DNA of 64,000 nt from Streptomyces tirandamycinicus (GCF_003097515.1 NZ_CP029188.1:682001-746000), one strand, 5' to 3'; numbered from the stretch's first letter, positions 16,325 to 25,903 are shown. Program-made: numbers and translations. Notes: generated from the letters alone by a model not told the origin.

Positions 16325-17680
16325 TCAGCGGCCCAGAAGGGTCGTGAGCGCGCCGACCGGGTCCTCGTCCGGTATGCCCCGCGGCCACCAGTCGTCCCGG
16401 CCGGGGTCGGATTCGTATCCGTACCACAGTCCGTCCCGGCCCAGGCGCAGTTGCAGGGACGGGGTGGAGAGGCGATTGCGCCGGGGGCGGAAGTGCGGGA
16501 AGTCCGCGGCGGCGAGGGCGGGGCGCGCCCGGTCGAAGGGGCCGGCGGGTGGATCCCACTCCTCCTCCAGGGCCGCGAGTCCCGCCGGCCCGCCCTGTCG
16601 CCAGGCCGCCACGGCGCGCGCCAGGTCGGTGGGGGTGCGGCCGCCCGCGCGGGCCAGCGCGGTGTAGAGCGCGCGGGTGGAGGCGGTCAGGCCCGATCCG
16701 GGGTGGGCGGCGGCGAGCCGGACGGCGTCCTGCCAGAGGCTGAGCCCGCCGACCGGGTCCCTGCCCGTGCGCAGGGTGGCGTGCGCGCGGGCCGCTGCCT
16801 CGGTGGCGAGGAGGTCGAGGGCGAGCGGGTCGGGCGCGCCGTCGGCCTGCGGGTACACGGGAGGGCGTCCGGGCTGCGGCGGTACGGGCAGCGGAGGCGG
16901 GAGCGGGGGGCGGATCCGCGGGGTGAGGGCGTCGCGTGCGCGGACCGCCGCGAGGACAGGAGCGGCGTCGTTTCCGCCGTTGCCGGGTTGCCGTGCCGTG
17001 GTGCGTGCTCCGCGCCGGGCCGCGCCGCTCTCGGCGGCCGAGCGGGCGGCGTTGCGGCGGGTGAGTTCGGCCAGGACCTCCTGTTCGCCGCGGCCGCGCA
17101 TGAGGAACAGCACGAACGGGTCCTCGTCGAGGATCCCGGCGGTCCGGTAGCAGAGCGCGGCCGCGTGCTTGCAGGGGAGTCCGTCGTCGGGGCACGTGCA
17201 GTCGGGAATCAGGTCGCCGGGCGCGGGCAGCAGGTCGGCGGCGGCCGCGAGGGCGTGCGGGACGTCCTTGTCGAGCAGGGCCGCGATGTGGTCCGGGCGG
17301 GCCGCCGCGGTGTCCAGCAGCCGGTCCCAGTCGTCCTCGCCGAGGGTGCGCAGCCGGATCTCCGCGCGGTAGGGCCGGGGGCGGGAGCCGTGGACGTATG
17401 CGACGACCCTGCCGGGGGTCACGGTGATCGCGTCGACGTGGCCGCGTGCTGCGTACGTCCGGCCGCGGGAGAGGCGGGCCGGGTCGAGGGCGGCGTCCTC
17501 CAGGGCGTCCACCCAGGCGTTGCCCCACCAGGAGACGGCGAGGGCCTGGTCGCCCGGCCGGCGGGCGGGGGCGGGGAACGTGCGGCGCCGGTCGTCCGGG
17601 CGGCGCGGGGCCTCCCGGCCGGGCCGGTCGGTGCGGCGCGGCCCGGCCGGTCCGTTGCCGCGGGGCTGGGCGGGGCTCAC
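16325..17680 (-). CDS. SWIM zinc-finger protein
   Basis: This 451-residue protein opens with a basic, disordered segment. A domain starting AVSWWGNAWVDALED follows, then RGRTYAARGHVDAITVTPGRVVAYVHGSRPRPYRAEI and the SWIM finger CTCPDDGLPCKH (CxC-x6-CxH). The C-terminal half is Pro-rich and then helical. SWIM fingers bind DNA or protein. The GTG at 17680 overlaps the stop of the SNF2 gene as GTGA, so the two are translationally coupled. This pairing with a SNF2 ATPase is common in Streptomyces and implies a joint chromatin-remodelling or repair role. Confidence 0.88.
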   Translation of the reverse strand: MSPAQPRGNGPAGPRRTDRPGREAPRRPDDRRRTFPAPARRPGDQALAVSWWGNAWVDALEDAALDPARLSRGRTYAARGHVDAITVTPGRVVAYVHGSRPRPYRAEIRLRTLGEDDWDRLLDTAAARPDHIAALLDKDVPHALAAAADLLPAPGDLIPDCTCPDDGLPCKHAAALCYRTAGILDEDPFVLFLMRGRGEQEVLAELTRRNAARSAAESGAARRGARTTARQPGNGGNDAAPVLAAVRARDALTPRIRPPLPPPLPVPPQPGRPPVYPQADGAPDPLALDLLATEAAARAHATLRTGRDPVGGLSLWQDAVRLAAAHPGSGLTASTRALYTALARAGGRTPTDLARAVAAWRQGGPAGLAALEEEWDPPAGPFDRARPALAAADFPHFRPRRNRLSTPSLQLRLGRDGLWYGYESDPGRDDWWPRGIPDEDPVGALTTLLGR

Positions 17681-20517
17681 GACGGCCTCCTCAGGGATAC
17701 GAGATCGGCCAGCTCCCGGTCGGTGAGCTCGGTCAGCGCGGCCTCGCCGGAGCCGAGGACCGCGTCTGCCAGCGCCCGCTTCGACAGGAGCAGTTCGGCG
17801 ATGCGGTCCTCGACCGTGCCCTCCGCGATCAGCCGGTGGACCTGGACGGGCCGGTTCTGTCCGATGCGGTGGGCGCGGTCGGTGGCCTGGTCCTCCACCG
17901 CCGGGTTCCACCAGCGGTCGTAGTGGACGACGTGTCCGGCGCGGGTCAGGTTGAGTCCGGTGCCCGCCGCTTTGAGGGAGAGGACGAAGACGGGGACCTC
18001 GCCCGACTGGAAGCGGTCCACCATCCTTTCGCGCTCCGGTACGGGGGTGGAGCCGTGCAGCAGCTGGGAGGGGATCGCGCGGGAGGCCAGATGGCCGGAG
18101 ATCAGCCGCGCCATCGCCACGTACTGGGTGAAGACCAGGACGGATCCGCCCTCGGCCAGGATGGTGTCGAGCAGTTCGTCCAGCAGCGCGAGCTTGCCGG
18201 AACGCGCCGTGAGACGGGGGCGGTCCTCTTTCAGGAACTGCGCCGGATGGTTGCAGATCTGCTTGAGCGAGGTGAGCAGCTTCATGATCAGGCCGCGGCG
18301 GGCGATGCCCTCGGCGGTCTCGATCCGGGCCATCGTCTCCCGGACGACCGCTTCGTAGAGCGACGCCTGCTCCCGGGTGAGCGGGACGGGGTGGTCGGAC
18401 TCGGTCTTCGGCGGGAGCTCGGGCAGGATGCCGGGGTCGCTCTTCTTGCGCCGCAGGAGGAAGGGCCGGACGAGCCGGGCGAGTCGCTCCACCGCATCCT
18501 CGTTGCCGACGTGCTCGTGGTTCTCGACGGCGCGGGCGTGGCGGGAGCGGAAGGACTTCAGCGGGCCGAGCAGTCCCGGGGTGGTCCAGTCGAGGAGGGC
18601 CCACAGTTCGGAGAGGTTGTTCTCGACGGGGGTGCCGGTGAGGGCGACCCGGGCCGGGGCGGGGATGGTGCGCAGGGCCTTGGCGGTGGCGGAGAAGGGG
18701 TTGTTGACGTGCTGGGCCTCGTCGGCGACGACCATGCCCCACTCGCGGGCGGCCAGTTTCGCGGCGCTGGTGCGCATGGTGCCGTAGGTCGTCAGGACGA
18801 AGCCGCCGGGGCCGGTGCCGAGACTGCGGTCCGGGCCGTGGAAGCGCCGGACGGGTACTCCGGGGGCGAAGCGCATGATCTCGCGCTGCCAGTTGCCGAG
18901 CAGGGACGCCGGGCAGACGACGAGCGTGGGGGCGGTGCGGGCCCGGTGCTCGGCCCGGTGCAGATGGAGCGCGATGACCGTCACGGTCTTGCCGAGGCCC
19001 ATGTCGTCGGCGAGGCAGCCGCCGAGGCCCAGTGAGGTCATCTGGTCCAGCCAGGCGAGTCCGCGGAGCTGGTAGTCGCGCAGGGTGGCGGCGAGGGCGG
19101 TGGGCTGGGCGAGGGCGGCGGGGCCGTGGGTGAGCCGGTCCCGGAGGGCGGCCAGCGCACCCTCGGGGACGGCCTCGACGGTCTCGCCGTCGACCTCGGC
19201 GGTGCCGGTGAGTGCCACGGCCAGGGCGTCCACCGGTTCGAGCAGGCCGAGTTCCCGTTTGCGGGCCTTGCGCACGAGGTCCGGGTCGACCACGACCCAC
19301 TGGTCGCGCAGCCGCACGATGGGCCGGTGGGACTCGGCGAGCGCGTCCATCTCCTGTTCCGTGAGCGGGTCCCCGTCCAGCGCGAGCCGCCAGTCGAAGC
19401 GCAGGAGCCGCTCGCCGTCGAAGAAGGGCGTGCCGTCCGTGGCCGAACCGGGCGCGGGTGCCCGGACGACCGCTGTGGCGGTCAGGCTTCTGGCGAGTTC
19501 CCTGGGCCAGTGCACGGCGATCCCGGCGTCGGCCAGGCGGGTGGCGGCCGGGCCGAGCAGTTCGTACAGCTCGTCCTCGGTGACCGGCAGGATGTCGGGC
19601 ACTTCGCGGTCGAGGAGCCGGCCGAGCGGTGGCCACACGCGGGCGGCGCGGCGCAGGGCCAGCACGGCGTCGATGCGGGCGCGCGGGCCGAGGTGCCCGT
19701 CGCCCTCTCCCGCCCACAGCGCCGCGGCGTCGACCACGAGCGTCGGGTCGGCGAGGCTGTGCACCTGGACGAGGGCGGCCGCGGCCTGCCGGTCGCCGCC
19801 GCCCTCGTCGGACGTGTCGAACAGTTCGCGGGCGGGCAGGTCGAGCCGCAGGGAGATCCGTACGCCCGCGTCCATGCCGGCCGCGGCCTGTGCCGCCCAT
19901 GCGCGGGCCTGCGGCAGGTGCTGCGGCGCCGTCGCGGCGAACGGCCCGCCCGCGGCGTACGCGGCCGCCGGGGTGCGGGGCAGGGTGTCCGCGACGGCGT
20001 CGAGGAACGCCCTGATCAGCGCCTCGGGCTCGGGCAGCCGGAGCGGCCGCGGCCCGGGGAGCGGTGTGGCGTGCGCCTCGTACGGCATGGCCGCGGCGAT
20101 GGCGCGGAGCTGGGCGATGTCGTCCGCGTCCAGCGGTCCGGCGTGCCAGGCGTCGTGGCCGGACGGCGTCAGGCCGGGCAGCAGCCTGCCGCGTGCGACG
20201 AGCTGGAGGGCGTGCAGGGCGGCGGCACCCCAGCAGGCCGTGGCGGGGTGGGCGGTCGAGTCGTGCCGGGCGCCGGCGAGCAGCGGCACGGCGTCGGCGA
20301 CGGGCAGCACCAGCGCGGGGACGGCACGGCTGCGGACCCCGGCTCCGTGCCCGCGGACGACGGTGATCCTGGCCGGGGTGCCGGCGGCGGTCTCCGCGTG
20401 CGGGGCGGCGCCCGAGGCACCGGTGGGCAAGGGCCGCCCGTCGGGGCTCCAGAAGGCGACGCTTCCGTCGCGGGGCAGTGCCGCCGGGAGGAAGACGGCG
20501 GCAAGGGTGTGCAGCAT
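17677..20517 (-). CDS. SNF2-family DEAD/DEAH helicase
   Basis: This 946-residue SNF2 ATPase has a bacterial SNF2-associated N-terminal half (MLHTLAAVFLPAALPRDG..., DILPVTEDELYELLGPAATRL). The motor follows: motif I DDMGLGKT, II DEAQ, III ALTGTPVENN, then LLRRKKSDP. The helicase C lobe has VLVFTQYVAM, AGTGLNLT and DRAHRIGQNRPVQVHRL. It acts on double-stranded DNA as an ATP-driven translocase; the exact role is unknown. The ATG at 20517 starts at the conserved MLHTL; GAAGGGAGG lies about 14 nt upstream, further than usual. It is coupled to the SWIM gene. Confidence 0.93.
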   Translation of the reverse strand: MLHTLAAVFLPAALPRDGSVAFWSPDGRPLPTGASGAAPHAETAAGTPARITVVRGHGAGVRSRAVPALVLPVADAVPLLAGARHDSTAHPATACWGAAALHALQLVARGRLLPGLTPSGHDAWHAGPLDADDIAQLRAIAAAMPYEAHATPLPGPRPLRLPEPEALIRAFLDAVADTLPRTPAAAYAAGGPFAATAPQHLPQARAWAAQAAAGMDAGVRISLRLDLPARELFDTSDEGGGDRQAAAALVQVHSLADPTLVVDAAALWAGEGDGHLGPRARIDAVLALRRAARVWPPLGRLLDREVPDILPVTEDELYELLGPAATRLADAGIAVHWPRELARSLTATAVVRAPAPGSATDGTPFFDGERLLRFDWRLALDGDPLTEQEMDALAESHRPIVRLRDQWVVVDPDLVRKARKRELGLLEPVDALAVALTGTAEVDGETVEAVPEGALAALRDRLTHGPAALAQPTALAATLRDYQLRGLAWLDQMTSLGLGGCLADDMGLGKTVTVIALHLHRAEHRARTAPTLVVCPASLLGNWQREIMRFAPGVPVRRFHGPDRSLGTGPGGFVLTTYGTMRTSAAKLAAREWGMVVADEAQHVNNPFSATAKALRTIPAPARVALTGTPVENNLSELWALLDWTTPGLLGPLKSFRSRHARAVENHEHVGNEDAVERLARLVRPFLLRRKKSDPGILPELPPKTESDHPVPLTREQASLYEAVVRETMARIETAEGIARRGLIMKLLTSLKQICNHPAQFLKEDRPRLTARSGKLALLDELLDTILAEGGSVLVFTQYVAMARLISGHLASRAIPSQLLHGSTPVPERERMVDRFQSGEVPVFVLSLKAAGTGLNLTRAGHVVHYDRWWNPAVEDQATDRAHRIGQNRPVQVHRLIAEGTVEDRIAELLLSKRALADAVLGSGEAALTELTDRELADLVSLRRPS

Positions 20518-21125
20518 GCCGGGTCGTCGCCTCCCTTCGCCTCGGTCGTACGAGCGGCGTGCCGGTGGACGCCTTGGATGAACGACCTTACGGGGAGGGT
20601 CTGACAGTGGTCCTCGTCGCGGGTTCCGGTGGCCCGGGCCGGGTCGCGGCCGGGCCCGGGTCTCTGCCGGGCCCCGGTCTCTGCCGGGCCCCGGTCGCGG
20701 GCGAGCCCCGGTCGCGGGCAAGACCCGTCGCTGACGAGCCCGGGTCGCTGGCGAGCCGGTTCTCTGCCGGGCGCAGGTCCGGGGCACGGCCGGGCGCAGG
20801 ACGGACATCCACGGGCGCGGCGCACGGGACACGGAACGCGCCGGGCAGGGCGGGCGCGCGGGGCAGGACCCGCCGGGCGCGTAACGATGCGGGGGCAGGC
20901 GGGCGCAGGGCGCGGAGGTCACGCTGTACGCGCAGGACGCGCCGTGCGCGGAGGGGGCTCAGGGCGCGCAGGACGCGGAAGGCGCGGAGGACGCGCCGTG
21001 CGCGGAGGGCGCTCAGGGCGCAAGGCGGCGCCGGGCGCCGATGCGAGGTCGGGCCCGCCGCTCGCAGGGCAGGCGAGACGGGGGATCGCCGGGCGGGCCC
21101 GCGCCCCGGCGGGCCGCCGCCCGTC
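20518..21125. repeat. 608-bp repeat-rich gap
   Basis: No gene is supported. From about 20630 to 20800 there are degenerate 17-18-bp units of the type gccgggccccggtctct. Two 33-bp copies, 20935-20967 and 20989-21021, differ at one base and share ggacgcgccgtgcgcggagg. The gap lies upstream of the SNF2 gene and downstream of the slipin gene. Confidence 0.8.
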
Positions 21126-22076
21126 TCACCTCCGTTCGTCGTCCAGGGACTCGTGGCCCCCGTGCGCCGGGTCGCTCAGGGCCGCCGGGCTCTCCGGCAC
21201 CACCGGCATGGGGAGGTCGGGCATGGCGGGCATGGCCGTCGCGTTGGTCACCGGCGTGTTCAGCGGCGGCTTCACCGCGTGCGGCTCGTGGTGGAGCTCC
21301 TCCTCGTCCCGGGCGGGGCCCGCGCCGCGTTCGAGGAAGCGCAGGAGCTCCACCGGGATCGGCAGGACCAGGGTGGAGTTCTTCTCTGCGGCGACCGCCA
21401 TGACGGTCTGCAGCAGGCGCAGCTGCAGGGCCGCCGGTGTCTCCGACATCTGGTGCGCCGCCTCGGCCAGCTTCTTCGACGCCTGGAGTTCCGCGTCCGC
21501 GTTGATCACGCGTGCCCGGCGCTCCCGGTCGGCCTCCGCCTGGCGTGCCATGGAGCGCTTCATCGTCTCCGGCAGCGACACGTCCTTGATCTCCACCCGG
21601 TCGACGCTCACGCCCCAGCCCAGCGCCGGACTGTCGATCATGAGCTCGAGGCCCTGGTTGAGTTTCTCGCGGTTGGACAGGAGGTCGTCCAGCTCGCTCT
21701 TGCCGATGATCGAGCGCAGCGATGTCTGGGCCATCTGTGAGACGGCGAAACGGTAGTCCTCGACCCGCACGATGGCGTCGGCCGCGTCGACCACCTTGAA
21801 GTAGACGACGGCGTCCACCCTGACCGTGACGTTGTCCCTGGTGATTCCCTCCTGGGCGGGCACGGGCATCGTCACGATCTGCAGATTGACCTTGTGCAGC
21901 CGGTCCACGATCGGAACGATCATGGTGAATCCGGGTTCGCGGACCCGGTCGCGCAGCCGGCCGAGGCGGAAGACCACACCTCGCTCGTACTGCTTGACGA
22001 CTCTGGCCGCAGCCATGACATAGGCGACGCAGGCGGCACCCGCCGCGACACCGAGCGCCACGAGATCCACTTCCAT
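21126..22076 (-). CDS. SPFH/Band 7 (slipin-type) membrane protein
   Basis: This 316-residue protein has one N-terminal membrane helix (LVALGVAAGAACVAYVMAAA). An SPFH domain follows: VKQYERGVVFRLGRLRD, PGFTMIVPIVDRLHKVN, VRVDAVVYFKVVDAADA, TSLRSIIGKSELDDLLSNREKLN and WGVSVDRVEIKDVSLP. A helical coiled segment (AEADRERRARVINADAELQASKKLAEA) and a Pro/Met-rich tail complete it. It matches bacterial slipins, which form membrane microdomain scaffolds and usually pair with a NfeD protease; no nfeD is adjacent. The start is ATG at 22076; a GTG one codon earlier is equally possible. Confidence 0.92.
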   Translation of the reverse strand: MEVDLVALGVAAGAACVAYVMAAARVVKQYERGVVFRLGRLRDRVREPGFTMIVPIVDRLHKVNLQIVTMPVPAQEGITRDNVTVRVDAVVYFKVVDAADAIVRVEDYRFAVSQMAQTSLRSIIGKSELDDLLSNREKLNQGLELMIDSPALGWGVSVDRVEIKDVSLPETMKRSMARQAEADRERRARVINADAELQASKKLAEAAHQMSETPAALQLRLLQTVMAVAAEKNSTLVLPIPVELLRFLERGAGPARDEEELHHEPHAVKPPLNTPVTNATAMPAMPDLPMPVVPESPAALSDPAHGGHESLDDERR

Positions 22077-22265
22077 CACGGCACCCCCTGCTGTCTCACG
22101 CGTCCGGGAGGTTCGGTCTGTGGTTCAACCGTATTCCTGTACGGAGCGGCGGTCGAGCGCCGTGTGGGTACGGGCGTCCCCTGAGCGGGCGCATCCGGCG
22201 TGCGGACCCCCGAGGAGGTCCGGCAGGGTCTGAGCAGGAGTCCGCACCACAGACGGGGAGCAGTC

Positions 22266-22601
22266 ATGGCCGTTCACCGGCGCCTCGGCATCGCCACCGG
22301 CGCAGTGCTTCTGACCGTCGCCCTCACCGGCTGCTCCGGCCTGGGCCGGACCGCCGTGGGCACCGTGAACTACGAGGCGGGCACGGCCCGCGTCGTCACG
22401 GTGTCCAACCCGGTGGTGACCGGCTGCCACAGACTGCTGCCGGCCGGCGCGGCGCGGATCGAGAACGCGACGCTGATCGACCTCATCGCCTACCGGACAC
22501 CGGACTGCTCGGGCGGCGACACGACCTACATCGCGACGACACTGTTCAACAACATCGCTCCCGGCACCCAGCCCTGGCGGAGCTACCGCTGGGTCCACTG
22601 A
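22266..22601 (+). CDS. Small predicted lipoprotein
   Basis: This 111-residue protein has a lipoprotein signal (RRLGIATGAVLLTVALTGC) with a good lipobox, LTGC. The mature part has two further Cys residues (TGCHRLL and PDCSGGD) that could form a disulphide, and an aromatic C-terminus (WRSYRWVH). GGGGAGCAGTC precedes the ATG. Similar short lipoproteins of unknown function are common in Streptomyces. Confidence 0.82.
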   Translation: MAVHRRLGIATGAVLLTVALTGCSGLGRTAVGTVNYEAGTARVVTVSNPVVTGCHRLLPAGAARIENATLIDLIAYRTPDCSGGDTTYIATTLFNNIAPGTQPWRSYRWVH

Positions 22602-22904
22602 GCCGCCATCCGGCCTCTCCGGCCGCACGCCCCGCGGGCCCGGCTCCCCCGCCCCTGCCCTTCCGGCCGTCACGGCCCGCGACCCGGCTCCCCCGCCCCT
22701 GCCCTCCCATCCGTCACGCTCAGCCGGCCCGGGTCCCCCGCCCTTCCGGGCGTGCCGCGACCGGCCGTGCTGTCCCTCCTCCCGGCGTCCCGACGGTGCC
22801 CGGCTCCCCGGGTCTTCTCCGGGCCTCCGCGGCTGCCTTCCCGGTGCGCGCTCTACCCGTCCCCGCGGTCCGGGTGGATGCTGGAAAGGGAAGGGACGAG
22901 GTCC
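22602..22904. repeat. 303-bp C-rich gap with 44-bp-spaced repeat
   Basis: No gene is supported. A 23-bp sequence beginning cccggctcccccgccc occurs at 22639-22661 and 22683-22705, and a partial third copy follows near 22728. The strand bias towards C on the plus strand is strong. Confidence 0.75.
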
Positions 22905-23180
22905 ATGCGTACGGGAAACGAACCGGCCACGGCGCGCAGTCCGCTGCGGATGCGGTTCTGGCTGAGCGTCTGGGGCCTGCTGTGGGCCGTCTCGGGGACG
23001 GCCGTCTTCGCGCTCGCCGAACGCCCCGGGTGGGCGATCGCCTGCGCGGTGCTGAGCCTGGTCGTCATGACCGACCTGATGATCGTGGTACACCGGTTGC
23101 ACCAGGGGCCGCACTACCAGCCCGGTCGCGGTATCCCGCCCTACGAGCCGGACCGCGGGGACGGCCGGCGGCGCCGTTAG
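22905..23180 (+). CDS. Small two-helix membrane protein, DUF6343-like
   Basis: This 91-residue protein has two membrane helices (RFWLSVWGLLWAVSGTAVFAL and WAIACAVLSLVVMTDLMIVV). The tail HRLHQGPHYQPGRGIPPYEPDR is conserved among actinobacterial DUF6343-type proteins. The ATG at 22905 follows GACGAGGTCC. Function is unknown. It ends 3 bp from the stop of the convergent TPR gene. Confidence 0.78.
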   Translation: MRTGNEPATARSPLRMRFWLSVWGLLWAVSGTAVFALAERPGWAIACAVLSLVVMTDLMIVVHRLHQGPHYQPGRGIPPYEPDRGDGRRRR

Positions 23181-23183
23181 GGC

Positions 23184-23546
23184 TCAGGACTCGAAGCGTG
23201 CGGCTTCCAGGTACTCGGGCCTGGGATCGAGCGCGGCGGCGAGCCGGAAGTGCCGTTGCGCCTGGTCCGGGCGGCCGGAGCGCTGGAAGGTGCGTGCGAG
23301 GGCGAAGTGGGCGAAGGCGTTGTCGGGTTCGTGGTCGACTATGTGCTGGAACTCGCGCTCCGCCGAGCGCAGTTGCGCGGACGCGAAGTAGGCGCGCGCC
23401 CGCAGCAGCCGGGCCGCCCGGCTCTCCGGGTGGGCGGCGATGACCGAGTCGAGGAGCTTGATCGCCCCGCGTGGGTCCCGCGAGGCGAGCAGCTGCTCGG
23501 CCGCGCGGAAGTCGATGACGTGTGTTTCCGGGTTGGTCTCGGGCAC
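23184..23546 (-). CDS. Tetratricopeptide repeat protein
   Basis: The 120-residue protein is almost entirely TPR: about three repeats (AAEQLLASRDPRGAIKLLDSVIAAHP, RAARLLRARAYFASAQLRSAEREFQHIVDHEP, AFAHFALARTFQRSGRPDQAQRHFRLAAALDP). TPR proteins are protein-protein adaptors; no enzymatic domain is present and the partner is unknown. It is convergent with the small membrane protein gene. Confidence 0.87.
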   Translation of the reverse strand: MPETNPETHVIDFRAAEQLLASRDPRGAIKLLDSVIAAHPESRAARLLRARAYFASAQLRSAEREFQHIVDHEPDNAFAHFALARTFQRSGRPDQAQRHFRLAAALDPRPEYLEAARFES

Positions 23547-23717
23547 GCTCGCATCCTTCCCTCCCTCTCACGTGTTCAACATCCCCGGCCGCGGGGTTTC
23601 CCGGCGGGGGCGCCGCGGACGGCGGGTCCCGCTCCGGGCCGGCGGCACGGTGCCCAAGGGCCCCGGCTCCCGGACGCCGGCCCTCGACGGCATCGTCGAA
23701 CGACCGACGGCCGCGAT

Positions 23718-24680
23718 TCATGTCGTGGACGCGCCACCCGCCGCGCGGCGGAACCTCTTCGCGAGGCGATCGAACGCCACCGCGAGCTCGGCTCCGTCGA
23801 GCACCTCGATGTCGGCGTCGAGCTGGGCCATCCACAGCGCGAGCCGGTCCGGGTCGTCGGAACCCAGCTCGACACGGCATGTGGACTCGTCGACCACCTC
23901 GACATCGACCGGAATGGGGATCTTCGCGGCGACCTGTGCGGCGGGCGCATGCACGAGTACCCGGGCGCGGTACGTCCAGGCCGCCTTGCTGACGCGTCCG
24001 ACGACGTACTCGACGACATGGTCCTCCGGGATCACGCGCGGCTGGAACCGGGCACCCGTCGGTGCGTGCGGAACCATGCGGTCGACGCGGAAGACCCGCC
24101 AGTCGCCGCGGTCGAGATCCCACGCGAGCAGGTACCAGAGCGGCCCCCAGCTCACCAGCCGTTGCGGTTCGGTGTGGCGGGCCCTTTCGCCGCCCCCGGG
24201 CTTCGTGTACTTGAACCGGAGCCGTTCGTGGCCGCGGATCGCGGCGGCGACCGCGCCGAGAACCGAGGGATCGAGCGGCGGTCGAGCCCCCGGCACCACG
24301 CTCGTCGCCTCGCGTACCGCCTCGACGCGCCGGCGCAGGCGCGAGGGCAGCACCTGCTCCAGCTTCGCGAGCGCGGTGAGCGACGTCTCTTCGACGCCGA
24401 GCCGTTGCGTCGCGACCGCACCCAGTCCGACCGCGACGGCGACGGCCTCGTCGTCGTCGAGCAGCAGCGGGGGCATCACCGTCCCCGCGGCCAGCCGGTA
24501 CCCGCCCGCGACGCCGGGGCGCGCGTCCACGGGGTAGCCGAGCGAACGCAGCTTGCCGATGTCGGTGCGCACCGTCCTCGTGCTGACGGCGAGCCGGTCG
24601 GCGAGCTCGGAGCTGGTCCAGTCGCGCCTGAGCTGGAGCAAGGACAGCAGTTCGAGCAGGCGGGCCGAGGTCTCGAGCAT
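23718..24680 (-). CDS. YafY-type HTH/WYL transcriptional regulator
   Basis: The 320-residue regulator has an N-terminal DeoR-like helix-turn-helix (LLELLSLLQLRRDWTSSELADRLAVSTRTVRTDIGKLRSLGYPV). A WYL domain (RLRFKYTKPGG, RHTEPQRLVSWGPLWYLLAWDLDRGDWRVFRVDRM) and the WCX tail follow. WYL domains sense nucleic acids or small ligands. I take the ATG at 24680, which has GGAGAAC directly upstream; an ATG at 24689 adds three residues. It is divergent from the epoxide hydrolase 63 bp away and is its likely regulator. Confidence 0.88.
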   Translation of the reverse strand: MLETSARLLELLSLLQLRRDWTSSELADRLAVSTRTVRTDIGKLRSLGYPVDARPGVAGGYRLAAGTVMPPLLLDDDEAVAVAVGLGAVATQRLGVEETSLTALAKLEQVLPSRLRRRVEAVREATSVVPGARPPLDPSVLGAVAAAIRGHERLRFKYTKPGGGERARHTEPQRLVSWGPLWYLLAWDLDRGDWRVFRVDRMVPHAPTGARFQPRVIPEDHVVEYVVGRVSKAAWTYRARVLVHAPAAQVAAKIPIPVDVEVVDESTCRVELGSDDPDRLALWMAQLDADIEVLDGAELAVAFDRLAKRFRRAAGGASTT

Positions 24681-24743
24681 GTTCTCCATCCTCCCAGCAA
24701 TCGCGGAAGCTACCCTGCCGCATTGTCTGGGAGCGTCGGTGCC

Positions 24744-25886
24744 ATGAACGAGAACAACGCACTCACCCCGTTCCGCATCGACATCCCGCAGGCCGACATC
24801 GACGACCTTCGCGACCGGCTGGCACACACGCGCTGGCCGCTCCCCGTGCCGGGCCGGGACGATCGCACCGACTTCAGCCGCGGCATCCCGCTGGTGTACC
24901 TGAAGGAGCTGGCCGAGTACTGGCGCGACGGGTTCGACTGGCGTGCGCAGGAGGAGAAGCTCAACGAGTACGAGCAGTTCACGACGGTCGTCGACGGCCA
25001 GACGTTCCACCTCGTCCACGTGCGATCGACGAACCCGCAGGCCGCCCCGCTGATGCTGAACCACGGCTGGCCGGGCTCGTTCGTCGACTACCAGCGGCTC
25101 ATCCCGCTGCTGACCGATGAGTTCCACGTGGTCGTCCCGTCGCTGCCCGGCTTCGGGTTCTCCACCCCGCTGTCGGGGACCGGCTGGGAGCTGGCGCGGA
25201 CGACGGAGGCCTACGCCGAGATCATGACGCGTCTCGGCTACGAGAGGTTCGCGGCCCACGGCACCGATGTCGGTGCGGGCACCACCGGCCGCCTCGCGGC
25301 GCGCTACCCGGAGCGCGTCATCGGCACACACATCGGCAGCGACCCCAGGTGGCTCGGGTTGCTCGGCGACATATTCCCCTACCCCGACGGTCTGTCCGAT
25401 GACGAGAAGGCCCAGATCGAGGCGGTGCGCACCGAGGATGCGGCCGAGCGCGGGTATCTCGAGATGCAGAACCACCGTCCCGACACGATCGGCGCGGCGC
25501 TCACCGACTCGCCGGTCGGTCAGCTCGCGTGGATCGCGGAGAAGTTCAAGACCAGGGCCGGCGGCGCCTACCGGACGCCGGACGAGTCGGTCGACCGCGA
25601 CCAGCTCCTCACGAACATCAGCCTGTACTGGTTCACCCGCAGCGGCGCGTCGAGCGCGCAGTTCTACTACGAGTCCGAGCACTCCGGACTCGACGTGGTC
25701 ATGGCCTCCCGTGTGCCGACCGGATGGGCCGTGTTCGACACCCACCCGCTCATGCGCCGCGCGGTGGACCCGGGGAAGGCGATCGGCCACTGGAGCGAGT
25801 TCTCCGAGGGGGGTCACTTCCCCGCGATGGAGGAGCCGGAGCTGCTCGCGGACGACATCCGCACCTTCTTCCGCGGCATTTCCTGA
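24744..25886 (+). CDS. Epoxide hydrolase (EHN-type alpha/beta hydrolase)
   Basis: This 380-residue protein has the epoxide-hydrolase N-terminal module (PFRIDIPQADIDDLRDRLAHTRWP). The oxyanion HGWPGS motif, PSLPGFGFS and the nucleophile elbow HGTDVGAGT (Asp nucleophile) follow. Tyr residues suited to epoxide protonation lie in the cap, and the C-terminal GGHFPAMEEPELLADDIR supplies the catalytic His. It probably hydrates epoxides to diols; the substrate is unknown. It is divergent from the WYL regulator. Confidence 0.9.
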   Translation: MNENNALTPFRIDIPQADIDDLRDRLAHTRWPLPVPGRDDRTDFSRGIPLVYLKELAEYWRDGFDWRAQEEKLNEYEQFTTVVDGQTFHLVHVRSTNPQAAPLMLNHGWPGSFVDYQRLIPLLTDEFHVVVPSLPGFGFSTPLSGTGWELARTTEAYAEIMTRLGYERFAAHGTDVGAGTTGRLAARYPERVIGTHIGSDPRWLGLLGDIFPYPDGLSDDEKAQIEAVRTEDAAERGYLEMQNHRPDTIGAALTDSPVGQLAWIAEKFKTRAGGAYRTPDESVDRDQLLTNISLYWFTRSGASSAQFYYESEHSGLDVVMASRVPTGWAVFDTHPLMRRAVDPGKAIGHWSEFSEGGHFPAMEEPELLADDIRTFFRGIS

Positions 25887-25903
25887 TTCCGCCGCAGGGC
25901 CGG

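Noticed and set aside
23584..23600. GC palindrome with a short T stretch between TPR and WYL genes as a terminator
   Set aside because: The T stretch is on the strand opposite to both flanking genes and the stem is only 5 bp.
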